50,822 nt of DNA from Campylobacter bilis (GTDB lineage: Bacteria > Campylobacterota > Campylobacteria > Campylobacterales > Campylobacteraceae): contig NZ_WUED01000011.1 in NCBI RefSeq assembly GCF_016806695.1, positions 1 to 50,822 of the forward strand, in the 5' to 3' direction. A program made the translations under genes and the position numbers. Under the pieces are notes generated by a model that was not told where the DNA came from, searched no databases, and was given only the letters and a program-made list of their open reading frames with translations. Below, one piece after another: positions 30,622 through 40,651 of this stretch (its first letter is position 1; each line of letters opens with the position of its first letter).

Positions 30622-31913
30622 TTAAATTTGATATTGTCTAGCTAAAAGTATAAATTCATTGATTTCATCTTTTATTTTTTCTTCATCCCATTTAAAATAA
30701 GCACCTAAATACTCTCCAAGTTCTTTAGTGCATTCTTCACAAGCCTTTGCATCTAAAAACAATAAACGAATTCTTCGGGCTAAAACATCTTCTATTTTTT
30801 GTGCCATTTCATTTTCTAAAGCCCAAAAAACTTGAGCATAAGTATAAGGATAATTTTCATGTATTTTTTTATCCAAACCTTTAGCTTCTAAATTTAAAAT
30901 TTCTTTAGCATCCAAGCCATAAACACTCAATTTTTCCCCAAATTTTAAATTCTCATCACAAGCACTAAGCTTAATTCTTACTTTTACATTTTTTATGATT
31001 TAATAAACCCAAGGCAATAGCTTTATTTATAGTTTGTTCAGCCATAATACGGCAAGTGGTCCATTTACCCCCATTAATTGATATTAAATTACTTTTTGAA
31101 ACTTCTATTTTATGACTTCTTGAAAGATTTTTAGTGTCTTTATTTATATGGGTATTAATAAGAGGTCTTAAACCTGCAAAAATACTTTTAATATCTTTTC
31201 TCATAGGTTTTTTTATGAAATATTTGGCTATATTTTCTAAGATAAATTCTATTTCTTCTTCTAAAGCTCTTGGTTCGTAAGTGATTTTTTCTATTTTAGT
31301 ATCAGTTGTTCCAATTAAAACTTTATTATACCAGGGAATAGCAAAAAGAACACGCCCATCAGATGTAGCAGGTATGATTAAAGCATTTTTATTTGGAAAA
31401 AATTCTTTATCCACTACTATGTGAATTCCTTGACTTGCCACTATATTACTAGGACTTAAATCCATATTGTAATTCTTCTTTTTTTATATTTTTGAGTGAA
31501 TTTTTTGATTTTTCTTTATTTAAATATTTAGCCTTGCCTATATTAAATTTCCCTGCTAGAAAATCACAAAGTTTTAAACCTATAAAATAGTAAAAAGCCT
31601 TAAAAAACGACTTAGCTGGTATTATAAATTTTCGTTTTTTAGATAAATTGCAAGCATTTATTAATAATTGATTCCTTTCATGTAAGGCCTCATATACTAA
31701 AGAAAGATTTCCTTGAGCTAAATACCTTCCACCATGCAAGAGTTTAGTAGATCGGCTAGAAGTTCCTTTAGAAAAATCATATCTTTCTAAAAGTAAGGTT
31801 TCATAGCCCCTACTTGATGCATCAAGTGCTAAAGCAAGCCCGCTAGATCCACCACCTATAATGATAAGATCATAAAAATCTTTTAAATTCTTTATTTGTT
31901 CTTCTCTTTTCAA
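30622..31913 (-). pseudogene. glpD: Glycerol-3-phosphate dehydrogenase GlpD, internal deletion and frameshift
   Basis: Would oxidise glycerol-3-phosphate to dihydroxyacetone phosphate with FAD and pass electrons to quinone. The N-terminal FAD fold (DLIIIGGGSSGLALALDASS, then TSSRSTKLLHGGRYLAQGN) runs to EELQYGFKS. The frame then breaks at about 31460 and resumes at DLSPSNIVASQGIHIVVD, so roughly 90-100 residues usual in homologues are missing. The HGGVRYL motif also lacks its valine. A second frameshift at the T-run 30989-30994 separates the middle part (to about residue 320) from the C-terminal KLSACDENLKF...LLARQYQI. First gene of glpDKF, 9 bases before glpK, with its own promoter. It cannot make a functional enzyme. 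Confidence 0.9.
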
Positions 31914-31934
31914 TTTGTAACCTTTTTGAAATTA

Positions 31935-31940
31935 AGTATA
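31935..31940 (-). promoter_or_regulatory. Candidate -10 element of the glpDKF operon
   Basis: TATACT on the minus strand, 22 bases upstream of the glpD start codon, with AAAAAGG as ribosome binding site in between. An AGTAACAT half-site lies farther upstream at 32052-32059. Confidence 0.45.
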
Positions 31941-32091
31941 CTACAAATTGAAACATATTTTAAAGATATTGTTCTAAAAAAATGAGAATTTGTGTATTTA
32001 AGTAAAAATATTGGGAAAAATTAGTAATTCTTATGTGATTTTGAGAAAAATAGTAACATAAATATACTCTTTAATTTTATTAAGAATAATA

Positions 32092-32128
32092 TAAAGTTAT
32101 AAAAGCTTATTTGGCTTTATAACTTTAT
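32092..32128 (-). terminator. Terminator of gyrB
   Basis: ATAAAGTTATAAA(A)GC pairs with GCTTTATAACTTTAT across a TTATTTG loop, giving about 14 base pairs with one bulged A. It stands 9 bases downstream of the gyrB stop. It is AT-rich, and the T-run after it on the minus strand is short, so strength is uncertain. Confidence 0.65.
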
Positions 32129-32136
32129 TAAATGTT

Positions 32137-34455
<2,319 letters not shown>

Positions 34456-34464
34456 TTATTTATT

Positions 34465-35532
34465 TTATAAAATTATAGGCATAATGACTACTGATAGCCC
34501 TTGGGATTTGACTATGAAAGCAGAACTAGGTTCATTAACACTAAGGGTGAATTTTTCTTCTTCTATGGAAGTTAAAAAATCAAGTAAATATTTGATTTTT
34601 ATAATAAGATTAAATTCTTCATTTACCCCTGTTTGGATCTCAAGTTCTGTTTTTGCTTCCATATTATCTAAACTTATGCCTTCAAAAATGATTTTATCTT
34701 TATTAAAATGCAATTTCATTTTTTCTGTCACAACACTGATTTTTTTAAGACTATCTATAAAGTCTTCTGTTGAAAGATTAAGTTCTTGTTTAAAACTTTT
34801 TGGGACTACTTTTTCATAATCAGGGAATTTATCATTTATAAGTTTTGTGAAAAATTCGAAATTTTCATTTTTAGCAATAAGCATATTTTCATCATAAAAA
34901 ATCTCTATTTTTTCATAGAAAAGTTTTTGCATTTCCATGATAGCTTTTTTAGGGATGCTAAAATTAAATTCTTGATTGTTTGTTTTTTCTAGAGTGTAAA
35001 TTGCAAGGCGTTTTGTATCAGTTCCTACGAAATTAATTTTATCTGTTTTTATGTCTAAAAATGCACCATTTAAAGAATATTTTGGATTATTTGTATCAAT
35101 ACTTGGTAATATTTTTTTAAGAGATCTGCTTAAATCATTAGAATCGATGTTAAATTGGTTTTTTCCTTCTGTATTTGGGAATTTAGGAAAGTCTTCATAA
35201 TTAAACATAGGAAGCTTGTATTTAGTGCTTTTTTGTCTGATGAATAAGAAATTATCTATGGTTTCTAAAATAACTTCTTCATTATTTAAATTTTTAATCA
35301 CATCACTAATGCTTTTTGCATTTGCAGTTGCAAAGCCGCTTGATTCTACGCGGATTTTTCTTATCTTATAGTCAATTCCTATTTCATAATCACTAGCTCT
35401 TATAGTGAGTTTATCTTCATCAGCATGAAAAAAAAGATGAGAAGTAATAGTGCTTGAGTCTTTCTTCTCCACGTAGGCATTACATAAAATTACTGCAGAT
35501 TCTAAAGTATTTTTATTGATACTTAATTTCAT
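34465..35532 (-). CDS. dnaN: DNA polymerase III beta subunit (sliding clamp)
   Basis: Forms the dimeric ring that holds DNA polymerase III on its template. The 355-residue protein has the three-fold clamp repeat pattern. Recognisable stretches include AKSISDVIKNLNNEEVILE, GTDTKRLAIYT and the C-terminal FIVKSQGLSVVIMPIIL that lines the partner-binding pocket. Length is typical for Campylobacter. A strong ribosome binding site (AAGGAG) precedes the ATG. It is separated from dnaA by the 161-base candidate origin and followed closely by gyrB. Confidence 0.96.
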   Translation of the reverse strand: MKLSINKNTLESAVILCNAYVEKKDSSTITSHLFFHADEDKLTIRASDYEIGIDYKIRKIRVESSGFATANAKSISDVIKNLNNEEVILETIDNFLFIRQKSTKYKLPMFNYEDFPKFPNTEGKNQFNIDSNDLSRSLKKILPSIDTNNPKYSLNGAFLDIKTDKINFVGTDTKRLAIYTLEKTNNQEFNFSIPKKAIMEMQKLFYEKIEIFYDENMLIAKNENFEFFTKLINDKFPDYEKVVPKSFKQELNLSTEDFIDSLKKISVVTEKMKLHFNKDKIIFEGISLDNMEAKTELEIQTGVNEEFNLIIKIKYLLDFLTSIEEEKFTLSVNEPSSAFIVKSQGLSVVIMPIIL

Positions 35533-35694
35533 TTTTTCTCCTTGGTTTATTTTAATTTTAAATTTCGTTATAATAATAAGCTTATTGAAATTGTGAAATT
35601 CTTCAAAGCAAAATAATCAAATTTGTATTTTATCACACTTTGCTTAATTATATTTTTTCACATAAGCTTTTACATTTTTTCACATCCTTTCACT
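35533..35694. other. Candidate replication origin (oriC) between dnaA and dnaN
   Basis: An AT-rich unwinding-type stretch (about 35545-35580) lies next to a cluster of TTCAC-core DnaA-box-like sites. Same-strand sites are TTATCACAC at 35630-35638, TTTTTCACA at 35654-35662, TTTTTCACA at 35676-35684 and TTTCACT at 35688-35694. One inverted TGTGAA is at 35592-35597. The three main sites are spaced 24 and 22 bases, about two helical turns. Epsilonproteobacterial DnaA boxes are reported to centre on TTCAC. Neighbouring dnaA, dnaN and gyrB support the assignment; no replication data are available. Confidence 0.8.
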
Positions 35695-37016
35695 CAACTT
35701 TGACTTTTTATAAGAATTTTGTTTTTTAATTCTTCGATTTTTGTCTTTAAAGGGAGATCATTTTCTATCATTTCTGTGATTTTTTTAACATTATGTGAAA
35801 TGGCAGTGTGATCTTTCATTTCAAAATAATTAGCAAGTTGAGGCATTGTTAAAGCAGTAAGGGCTCTAGCTAGGTAAATGATGATGCGTCTTGCTACGAC
35901 TATATTTTGAGTTTTTTTATTTGATTTCACATCGCTTGGTTTGATGTTAAATTCTTTGCAAACTAAGGATAAAATATCATCGATAGTGATATTTTCTCTT
36001 TTCTCTTTGATATGATCTTTCATTACGCTTTTGGCAAGTTCTAGTGTGATTTCTTGTCCTAGTATGCTTGCATAAGCATTTAGGCTTATTATAATGCCTT
36101 CAATTTCTCTTATATTATCTCCTAAAGAAGTGGCGATATAATTGATAATGTCATTAGAAAGGTTGATATCATTAAATTCGCATTTTTTTCTTATGATAGC
36201 TATTTTTGTATCAAGTTGAGGTGGGGTGATATCTGCTATTATCCCATGAGCAAAGCGGCTTTTTAAACGTTCTGTTATGCCCTTTAGCATATTAGGTGGG
36301 TTGTCTGAAGTCATGATGATTTGCCCATCGTTGTTTTTAATTTCATTAAAGATGAAGAAAAATTCTTCTTGAATTTTATCTGTTTTTCCTAAAAATTGCA
36401 CATCATCTATAAGCAAAACATCACAATTTCTGTATTTTTCATGGAATTTATCTAAAGATCCATTTTTTAAATTTGAAGTAAAATCATTGATAAAATTTTC
36501 ACTTGTAGCATAAATGACTTTTTTTCCCATTTCTAAGCTTGCATTTCCAACTGCTTGAAGCAAATGTGTTTTTCCAAGTCCTGTGGTACCATAGATAAAA
36601 ATAGGATTATAAAGTTTTCCAAGTTTGTCTTTATGCGTTATGGCTTTGCAAGCTCCATAGGCGTATTTGTTAGAATCTCCCACAACAAAACTTTCAAAAG
36701 TAAAAGATGGATTTAAAATAGTACTTTGAGCTTTGATATGAGCTATGTCGATTTTGGAGTTTTTATTGCTTTGTTTTTGGCTTTGTGCTTGTATGCTTAT
36801 GATGGCTTTATTGCCACTTTGTACTTCATAAAAATGTGCGATTTTTTTGCCATATTTTGTTTGTATGAATTTAGCTAATAATTCATTGGGTGCATTAAAG
36901 ACTAAAAAATCTGCCTTGCTTTGCTTTTCACTGAATTTTAAAGTGGATATATAATTTTCGTATTCGTTTTGGTTTAATTCTTTTTTAAAATTTTCAAGTA
37001 TTTGGCTTGGATTCAT
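35694..37016 (-). CDS. dnaA: Chromosomal replication initiator DnaA
   Basis: Binds origin DnaA boxes and opens the duplex. The 440-residue protein has domain I (about 1-75), a short linker, the AAA+ domain III and the DNA-binding domain IV. Domain III has Walker A GTTGLGKTH at 143-151 and Walker B LLIDDVQFLG around D203-D204. Domain IV has the signature MKDHTAISHNVKKI near 405. All key residues are intact. The last stop codon coincides with the edge of the DnaA-box cluster. Divergent from ruvC across 106 bases, where I saw no DnaA-box-like cluster. Confidence 0.97.
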   Translation of the reverse strand: MNPSQILENFKKELNQNEYENYISTLKFSEKQSKADFLVFNAPNELLAKFIQTKYGKKIAHFYEVQSGNKAIISIQAQSQKQSNKNSKIDIAHIKAQSTILNPSFTFESFVVGDSNKYAYGACKAITHKDKLGKLYNPIFIYGTTGLGKTHLLQAVGNASLEMGKKVIYATSENFINDFTSNLKNGSLDKFHEKYRNCDVLLIDDVQFLGKTDKIQEEFFFIFNEIKNNDGQIIMTSDNPPNMLKGITERLKSRFAHGIIADITPPQLDTKIAIIRKKCEFNDINLSNDIINYIATSLGDNIREIEGIIISLNAYASILGQEITLELAKSVMKDHIKEKRENITIDDILSLVCKEFNIKPSDVKSNKKTQNIVVARRIIIYLARALTALTMPQLANYFEMKDHTAISHNVKKITEMIENDLPLKTKIEELKNKILIKSQS

Positions 37017-37122
37017 ACTCTCTCTTTGAATTTTTACATTAATGTATAAATTTTATCTTAAATTTTATAAAAAAAGGTTAAAATTTGCCTTTAGATCTTA
37101 TCAATTTTAAGAGGTATAAAAT

Positions 37123-37590
37123 TTGAAAATTCTAGGTATAGATCCAGGTTCGAGAAATTGTGGTTATGCTATTATAGAAGCTAATAGGGGTAAAAATACT
37201 CTTATAGAAGCAGGCCTTATAAAAATAAAGCCAAATACTTTACAATACCAAATCACAGAGCTTTGCGAGGGTTTGGATTTGATTTTTAAAAACCATTCTT
37301 TTGATGAGGTAGCTATAGAAGATATATTTTTTGCTTATAATCCTAAGACTGTTTTAAAACTTGCACAATTTCGCGGGGCTTTGTCTTTAAAGATTTTACA
37401 AATTCATGGAGATTTTGCAGAATATACTCCCTTGCAAATTAAAAAAGCTGTCACAGGCAAAGCCAAAGCAAGCAAAGAACAAGTAGCTTTCATGGTAAAA
37501 AGACTTTTAGGGTTTAGTAAAGATATCAAGCCTTTAGACATTACAGATGCTATTGCTATTGCTTTAACCCATGCGGCCAATTTAAGATAA
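37123..37590 (+). CDS. ruvC: Crossover junction endodeoxyribonuclease RuvC
   Basis: Resolves Holliday junctions as part of RuvABC. The 155-residue protein shows the four catalytic acids: D7 in [13 protein letters not shown]66 in AIEDIFFA, and D139 and D142 in [16 protein letters not shown]. The start codon is TTG: it has a ribosome binding site (AGAGG, 8 bases upstream) and gives the family's usual N-terminus right before GIDPG. Next to dnaA, as in other Epsilonproteobacteria. No terminator is clear before the flgE promoter region. Confidence 0.94.
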   Translation: MKILGIDPGSRNCGYAIIEANRGKNTLIEAGLIKIKPNTLQYQITELCEGLDLIFKNHSFDEVAIEDIFFAYNPKTVLKLAQFRGALSLKILQIHGDFAEYTPLQIKKAVTGKAKASKEQVAFMVKRLLGFSKDIKPLDITDAIAIALTHAANLR

Positions 37591-37636
37591 ATTTGCTTTA
37601 AAAATTTATTAGATTTTTTCATTTTGATTTATAAAG

Positions 37637-37653
37637 TTGGAACAGAACTTGCT
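37637..37653 (+). promoter_or_regulatory. Sigma54 (RpoN) promoter of flgE
   Basis: TTGGAAC-N5-TTGCT has the invariant GG (37639-37640) and GC (37651-37652) exactly ten bases apart, as required for sigma54. It sits about 80 bases before the hook gene; rod and hook genes in Campylobacter are known to depend on RpoN and FlgR. Confidence 0.85.
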
Positions 37654-37734
37654 TTTGAAATTTCTCATAAACGTTAAAAGTTTTTTCAAACCTTAAAGCG
37701 TGAATAAAAAGCGATATTTTATAAAGGATTTAAA

Positions 37735-40260
37735 ATGATGAGATCACTTTGGTCTGGTGTAAGCGGATTGCAAGCGCACCAAGTTGCAATGGATGTTGAA
37801 GGTAATAATATTTCAAATGTCAATACAACAGGTTTTAAATATTCTCGTGCAGATTTTGGAACCATGTTTAGTCAAACTGTGAAAATCGCTACTGCTCCAA
37901 CAGATGGAAGAGGCGGACAAAATCCACTTCAAATCGGGCTTGGGGTTTCAGTTAACTCAACCACAAGAATCCATTCTCAAGGTTCGGTTCAAACTACGGA
38001 TAAAAATACTGATGTGGCTATTAATGGTGATGGTTTTTTCATGGTAAGTGATGATGGGGGTCTTACGAATTATCTTACTCGCTCGGGAGATTTTAAACTT
38101 GATGCTTATGGGAATTTTGTCAATAATGCAGGCTTTGTTGTGCAAGGATGGAATATTAATTGGGATGATCAAAGCATAGACAGTTCAAGAAGTCCTCAAA
38201 ATATTTTTATAGATCCTGGCATGCATATTCCTGCAGCAAAGTCAACTGAAGTGGCTATTAAAGCAAATTTAAATAGTGGGTTAAATATAGGCACTTCAAG
38301 CAGGAATCTTTACGCACTAGATTCTGTTCATGGATATAATGTTAAAACAAATAAGGCTGAGGATGAAAATGATACAGGAATCACTCAATTTTACACCACT
38401 TCTAAGAATTCTGTAGAAGTAACAGAAAAAGGTGTGGATGCAGGATCTCTTTTTAATGCTAAAGGACAAGGGCTTAATCTTAGAGATGGTCAAGGCATTT
38501 GGGTGAGTTATGCGGATGCAAAATTCACTACACAAGGCGGGAATACTTTTGATGAAAATAGTAAGCAAAACCAAAATAATGTGATTTTTTGGGGTAATAA
38601 AGATATAGCTGTTAATTTAGATATTACTATTAATGGGGTTCATATACAAAATGCAAATATTAGAAGTTTAGATGAAGCTATAGCTTATATTAATACTTTC
38701 ACCACTCCAACCGATACTAGGGATGGAACAGGAGTAAAAGCGGTTAAAAAAGCTGATGGTTCAGGCATAGAATTTATCAATGATAATAGTAATGGCACTA
38801 CAGACAATATGAAAAATATTGATTTAACTGTTAATACAGGAAATCAAGCAGGAGAGCTTCAGACTATTACTTATAATCAGGGAAATGACTCTTTTAATTC
38901 TGTTTTAACTCAAACAAACCAAACTAGTCATTGGCTTAATGATAATTTAGCTAATGGCGGTGTTAAAAATCATGTACAGGTAATTACAGCACATAAATAT
39001 ATTTACAGTTCAAGTCCTGTAAGCTTGCCTCCTATGTACAATCCTGATGGGGGTCCAAATTTTATAGCTAATAACAATCAAAAACCTAATGATCCTGCTT
39101 CTGCTAATTATTGGGATGCTATACAAGGAAGTTTAAGAAATACTAATGCAAGAACCTTTAGAACCACAGAAGATTTAAGAGAGCTTTTACAAAGGGATGC
39201 TAGATATGGGGTGGACTATGATGGAGATGGATTAAAAACTTACGATGCAGATGATATCAATCAAGGTGTTAAAGTAGTAGTGAATGAAAGTGGGCATTTT
39301 GCCATCTCTAATGCTAAGGAAGACTCAACTATACCAGCTAATGCTGGTGCTGGAAATCAAGCTGTTAAAACTTCACCAAAAAACATGAGTTTTAACGTCA
39401 CTGCTTATTCTAATAAAGAAGGCACTGTAAGCACTAATGATGCTTTTACAGCTATTTTTAAAGCTTGGGATGGCCCTTTAGTTACAGGTGCAGCTATAAA
39501 AGAAAGCGAACAACTCAAGCTTTCTGCTTTTTCAGCCGGACTTGAAATTTATGATTCTTTAGGATCAAAACATACTTTAGAAGTGCAATTTGTTAAACAA
39601 AACACAACTCAAGATGGGGGTAATGAATGGCAAATGATCATTCGTGTTCCAGAGCCTGCAGAAATAAACACTACAGGAGAGGGCCCAAATAATATTGTCG
39701 TTGGAACAGCAAGATTTAACAATGATGGATCTTTAGCTAGCTACACCCCAAAAACTATTAATTTTTCACCAAATAACGGTGCAGCACCAAATCAGCAAAT
39801 CAAACTTTCCTTTGGGACAAGCGGAAGCAATGATGGGCTTGTAAGTTCGAATTCTTCTTCAACTTTAACAGGTCAAGCCACTGATGGCTATCCTTCAGGG
39901 AATTTAAAACCTGATGCTATACGTGTGGATGATAAGGGGAATATCTTGGGTGAGTTTACTAATGGTAAAACCTTTGCTGTAGCTAAAATAGCCATGGCTT
40001 CAGTAGCAAATAATTCCGGTCTTGAAGAAATAGGCGGAAATCTTTTTAAAGTGACTGCAAACAGTGGTGCCATAGTAGTAGGCGAAGCAGGAACAGGCGG
40101 TAGAGGTGAGATGAAAACTGCAGCCCTTGAGATGTCAAATGTCGATTTAAGCCGTTCTTTAACAGAGCTTATCATTATCCAAAGAGGTTATCAAGCTAAT
40201 TCTAAAACCATTTCAACAAGCGATCAAATGCTTCAAACCTTGATACAACTTAAACAATAG
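37735..40260 (+). CDS. flgE: Flagellar hook protein FlgE
   Basis: Builds the curved hook joining the flagellar rod to the filament. The 841-residue protein starts with the axial-family motif (MRSLWSGVSGLQAHQVAMDV, then GNNISNVNTTGFKYSRADFG). It ends with the matching coiled C-terminus (ALEMSNVDLSRSLTELIIIQ, RGYQANSKTISTSDQML). The two ends form the D0/D1 core, and the long middle is the surface-exposed, variable part, which explains the size (E. coli FlgE is about 400). It has no signal peptide, as expected for type III flagellar export. A sigma54 promoter precedes it and a structured RNA follows. The C. jejuni equivalent is Cj1729c. Confidence 0.95.
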   Translation: MMRSLWSGVSGLQAHQVAMDVEGNNISNVNTTGFKYSRADFGTMFSQTVKIATAPTDGRGGQNPLQIGLGVSVNSTTRIHSQGSVQTTDKNTDVAINGDGFFMVSDDGGLTNYLTRSGDFKLDAYGNFVNNAGFVVQGWNINWDDQSIDSSRSPQNIFIDPGMHIPAAKSTEVAIKANLNSGLNIGTSSRNLYALDSVHGYNVKTNKAEDENDTGITQFYTTSKNSVEVTEKGVDAGSLFNAKGQGLNLRDGQGIWVSYADAKFTTQGGNTFDENSKQNQNNVIFWGNKDIAVNLDITINGVHIQNANIRSLDEAIAYINTFTTPTDTRDGTGVKAVKKADGSGIEFINDNSNGTTDNMKNIDLTVNTGNQAGELQTITYNQGNDSFNSVLTQTNQTSHWLNDNLANGGVKNHVQVITAHKYIYSSSPVSLPPMYNPDGGPNFIANNNQKPNDPASANYWDAIQGSLRNTNARTFRTTEDLRELLQRDARYGVDYDGDGLKTYDADDINQGVKVVVNESGHFAISNAKEDSTIPANAGAGNQAVKTSPKNMSFNVTAYSNKEGTVSTNDAFTAIFKAWDGPLVTGAAIKESEQLKLSAFSAGLEIYDSLGSKHTLEVQFVKQNTTQDGGNEWQMIIRVPEPAEINTTGEGPNNIVVGTARFNNDGSLASYTPKTINFSPNNGAAPNQQIKLSFGTSGSNDGLVSSNSSSTLTGQATDGYPSGNLKPDAIRVDDKGNILGEFTNGKTFAVAKIAMASVANNSGLEEIGGNLFKVTANSGAIVVGEAGTGGRGEMKTAALEMSNVDLSRSLTELIIIQRGYQANSKTISTSDQMLQTLIQLKQ

Positions 40261-40289
40261 TTTAAGCAAAAAAATCTTATAAAATATTC

Positions 40290-40420
40290 TTTTACTCCCT
40301 TAATGGGAGTGCCTTGTTTTACAAGCCTATCTTGGTAGTTTTGTAATACTAGGCTTAGGCTTGAACTGCCTTCAATTTATTGCTAACTCGCTCTTATGAG
40401 AGTGAGTTGCGATAAAATTT
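40290..40420 (+). ncRNA. Structured RNA downstream of flgE (CJnc230-like candidate)
   Basis: Three consecutive helices with little coding potential. They are ACTCCC-TTAAT-GGGAGT (40294-40310); CAAGCCTA (40322-40329) with TAGGCTTG (40356-40363); and a long hairpin at 40379-40413 (AACTCGCTCT-TATG-AGAGTGAGTT with outer ATTGC/GCGAT pairs), followed by AAAATTTT. The last resembles a terminator. In C. jejuni a small RNA called CJnc230 is, to my recollection, processed from the region just after flgE and tunes flagellar gene expression; the position here matches. Exact ends are not determinable from sequence. Confidence 0.6.
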
Positions 40421-40506
40421 TAATTATCCTCATAAATTTTTCAAATTAATTTTACTTTTATTTTTTAAAGATAAAATAATCGATATTTTTATAGAAAGGA
40501 GAAAAA

Positions 40507-40554
40507 ATGTCTTATATCAATTTTATGCTTTCTTCTTTCTATATGCGTGCTTAA
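40507..40554 (+). CDS. Candidate leader peptide of the metY-metA operon
   Basis: A 15-codon reading frame, MSYINFMLSSFYMRA, with an excellent ribosome binding site (AAAGGAG seven bases upstream) and three methionine codons. It lies 97 bases before metY. Its last codons and stop sit inside the perfect palindrome GCGTGC-TTAA-GCACGC (40545-40560). Strong translation signals on so short a frame directly before biosynthetic genes suggest a regulatory uORF. That it senses methionine or a related metabolite is inference. Confidence 0.7.
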   Translation: MSYINFMLSSFYMRA

Positions 40555-40622
40555 GCACGCTTAATCTACTTAATCTTTAATAATTTAGTCTTCATATTTT
40601 AGTTAAAGCACAAAGCTTTTTA
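40545..40622 (+). promoter_or_regulatory. Possible attenuator between leader peptide and metY
   Basis: The palindrome GCGTGC-TTAA-GCACGC (40545-40560) can fold on itself. Alternatively GTGCTTAA (40547-40554) can pair with TTAAAGCAC (40603-40611, one bulge). The distal segment overlaps a weak terminator-like stem AAAGC-ACAAA-GCTTT-TT (40605-40621). These are mutually exclusive structures that ribosome position on the leader frame could choose between. Stems are short, so this is a proposal. Confidence 0.4.
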
Positions 40623-40651
40623 GGATTTTAATTTATAAATAAGGATAAAAA

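Noticed and set aside
26399-31913. The clustered frameshifts as mere homopolymer sequencing errors
   Set aside because: Intact long genes on both sides, a real multi-codon deletion in glpK and a deletion of about 90-100 codons in glpD cannot be explained by run-length errors, although one or two of the single-base shifts still could be.
40321-40380. SRP RNA or other housekeeping RNA downstream of flgE
   Set aside because: The stretch lacks the GGAAGGAAGCA core of SRP RNA and shows no tmRNA or RNase P features; a flgE-linked small RNA fits better.
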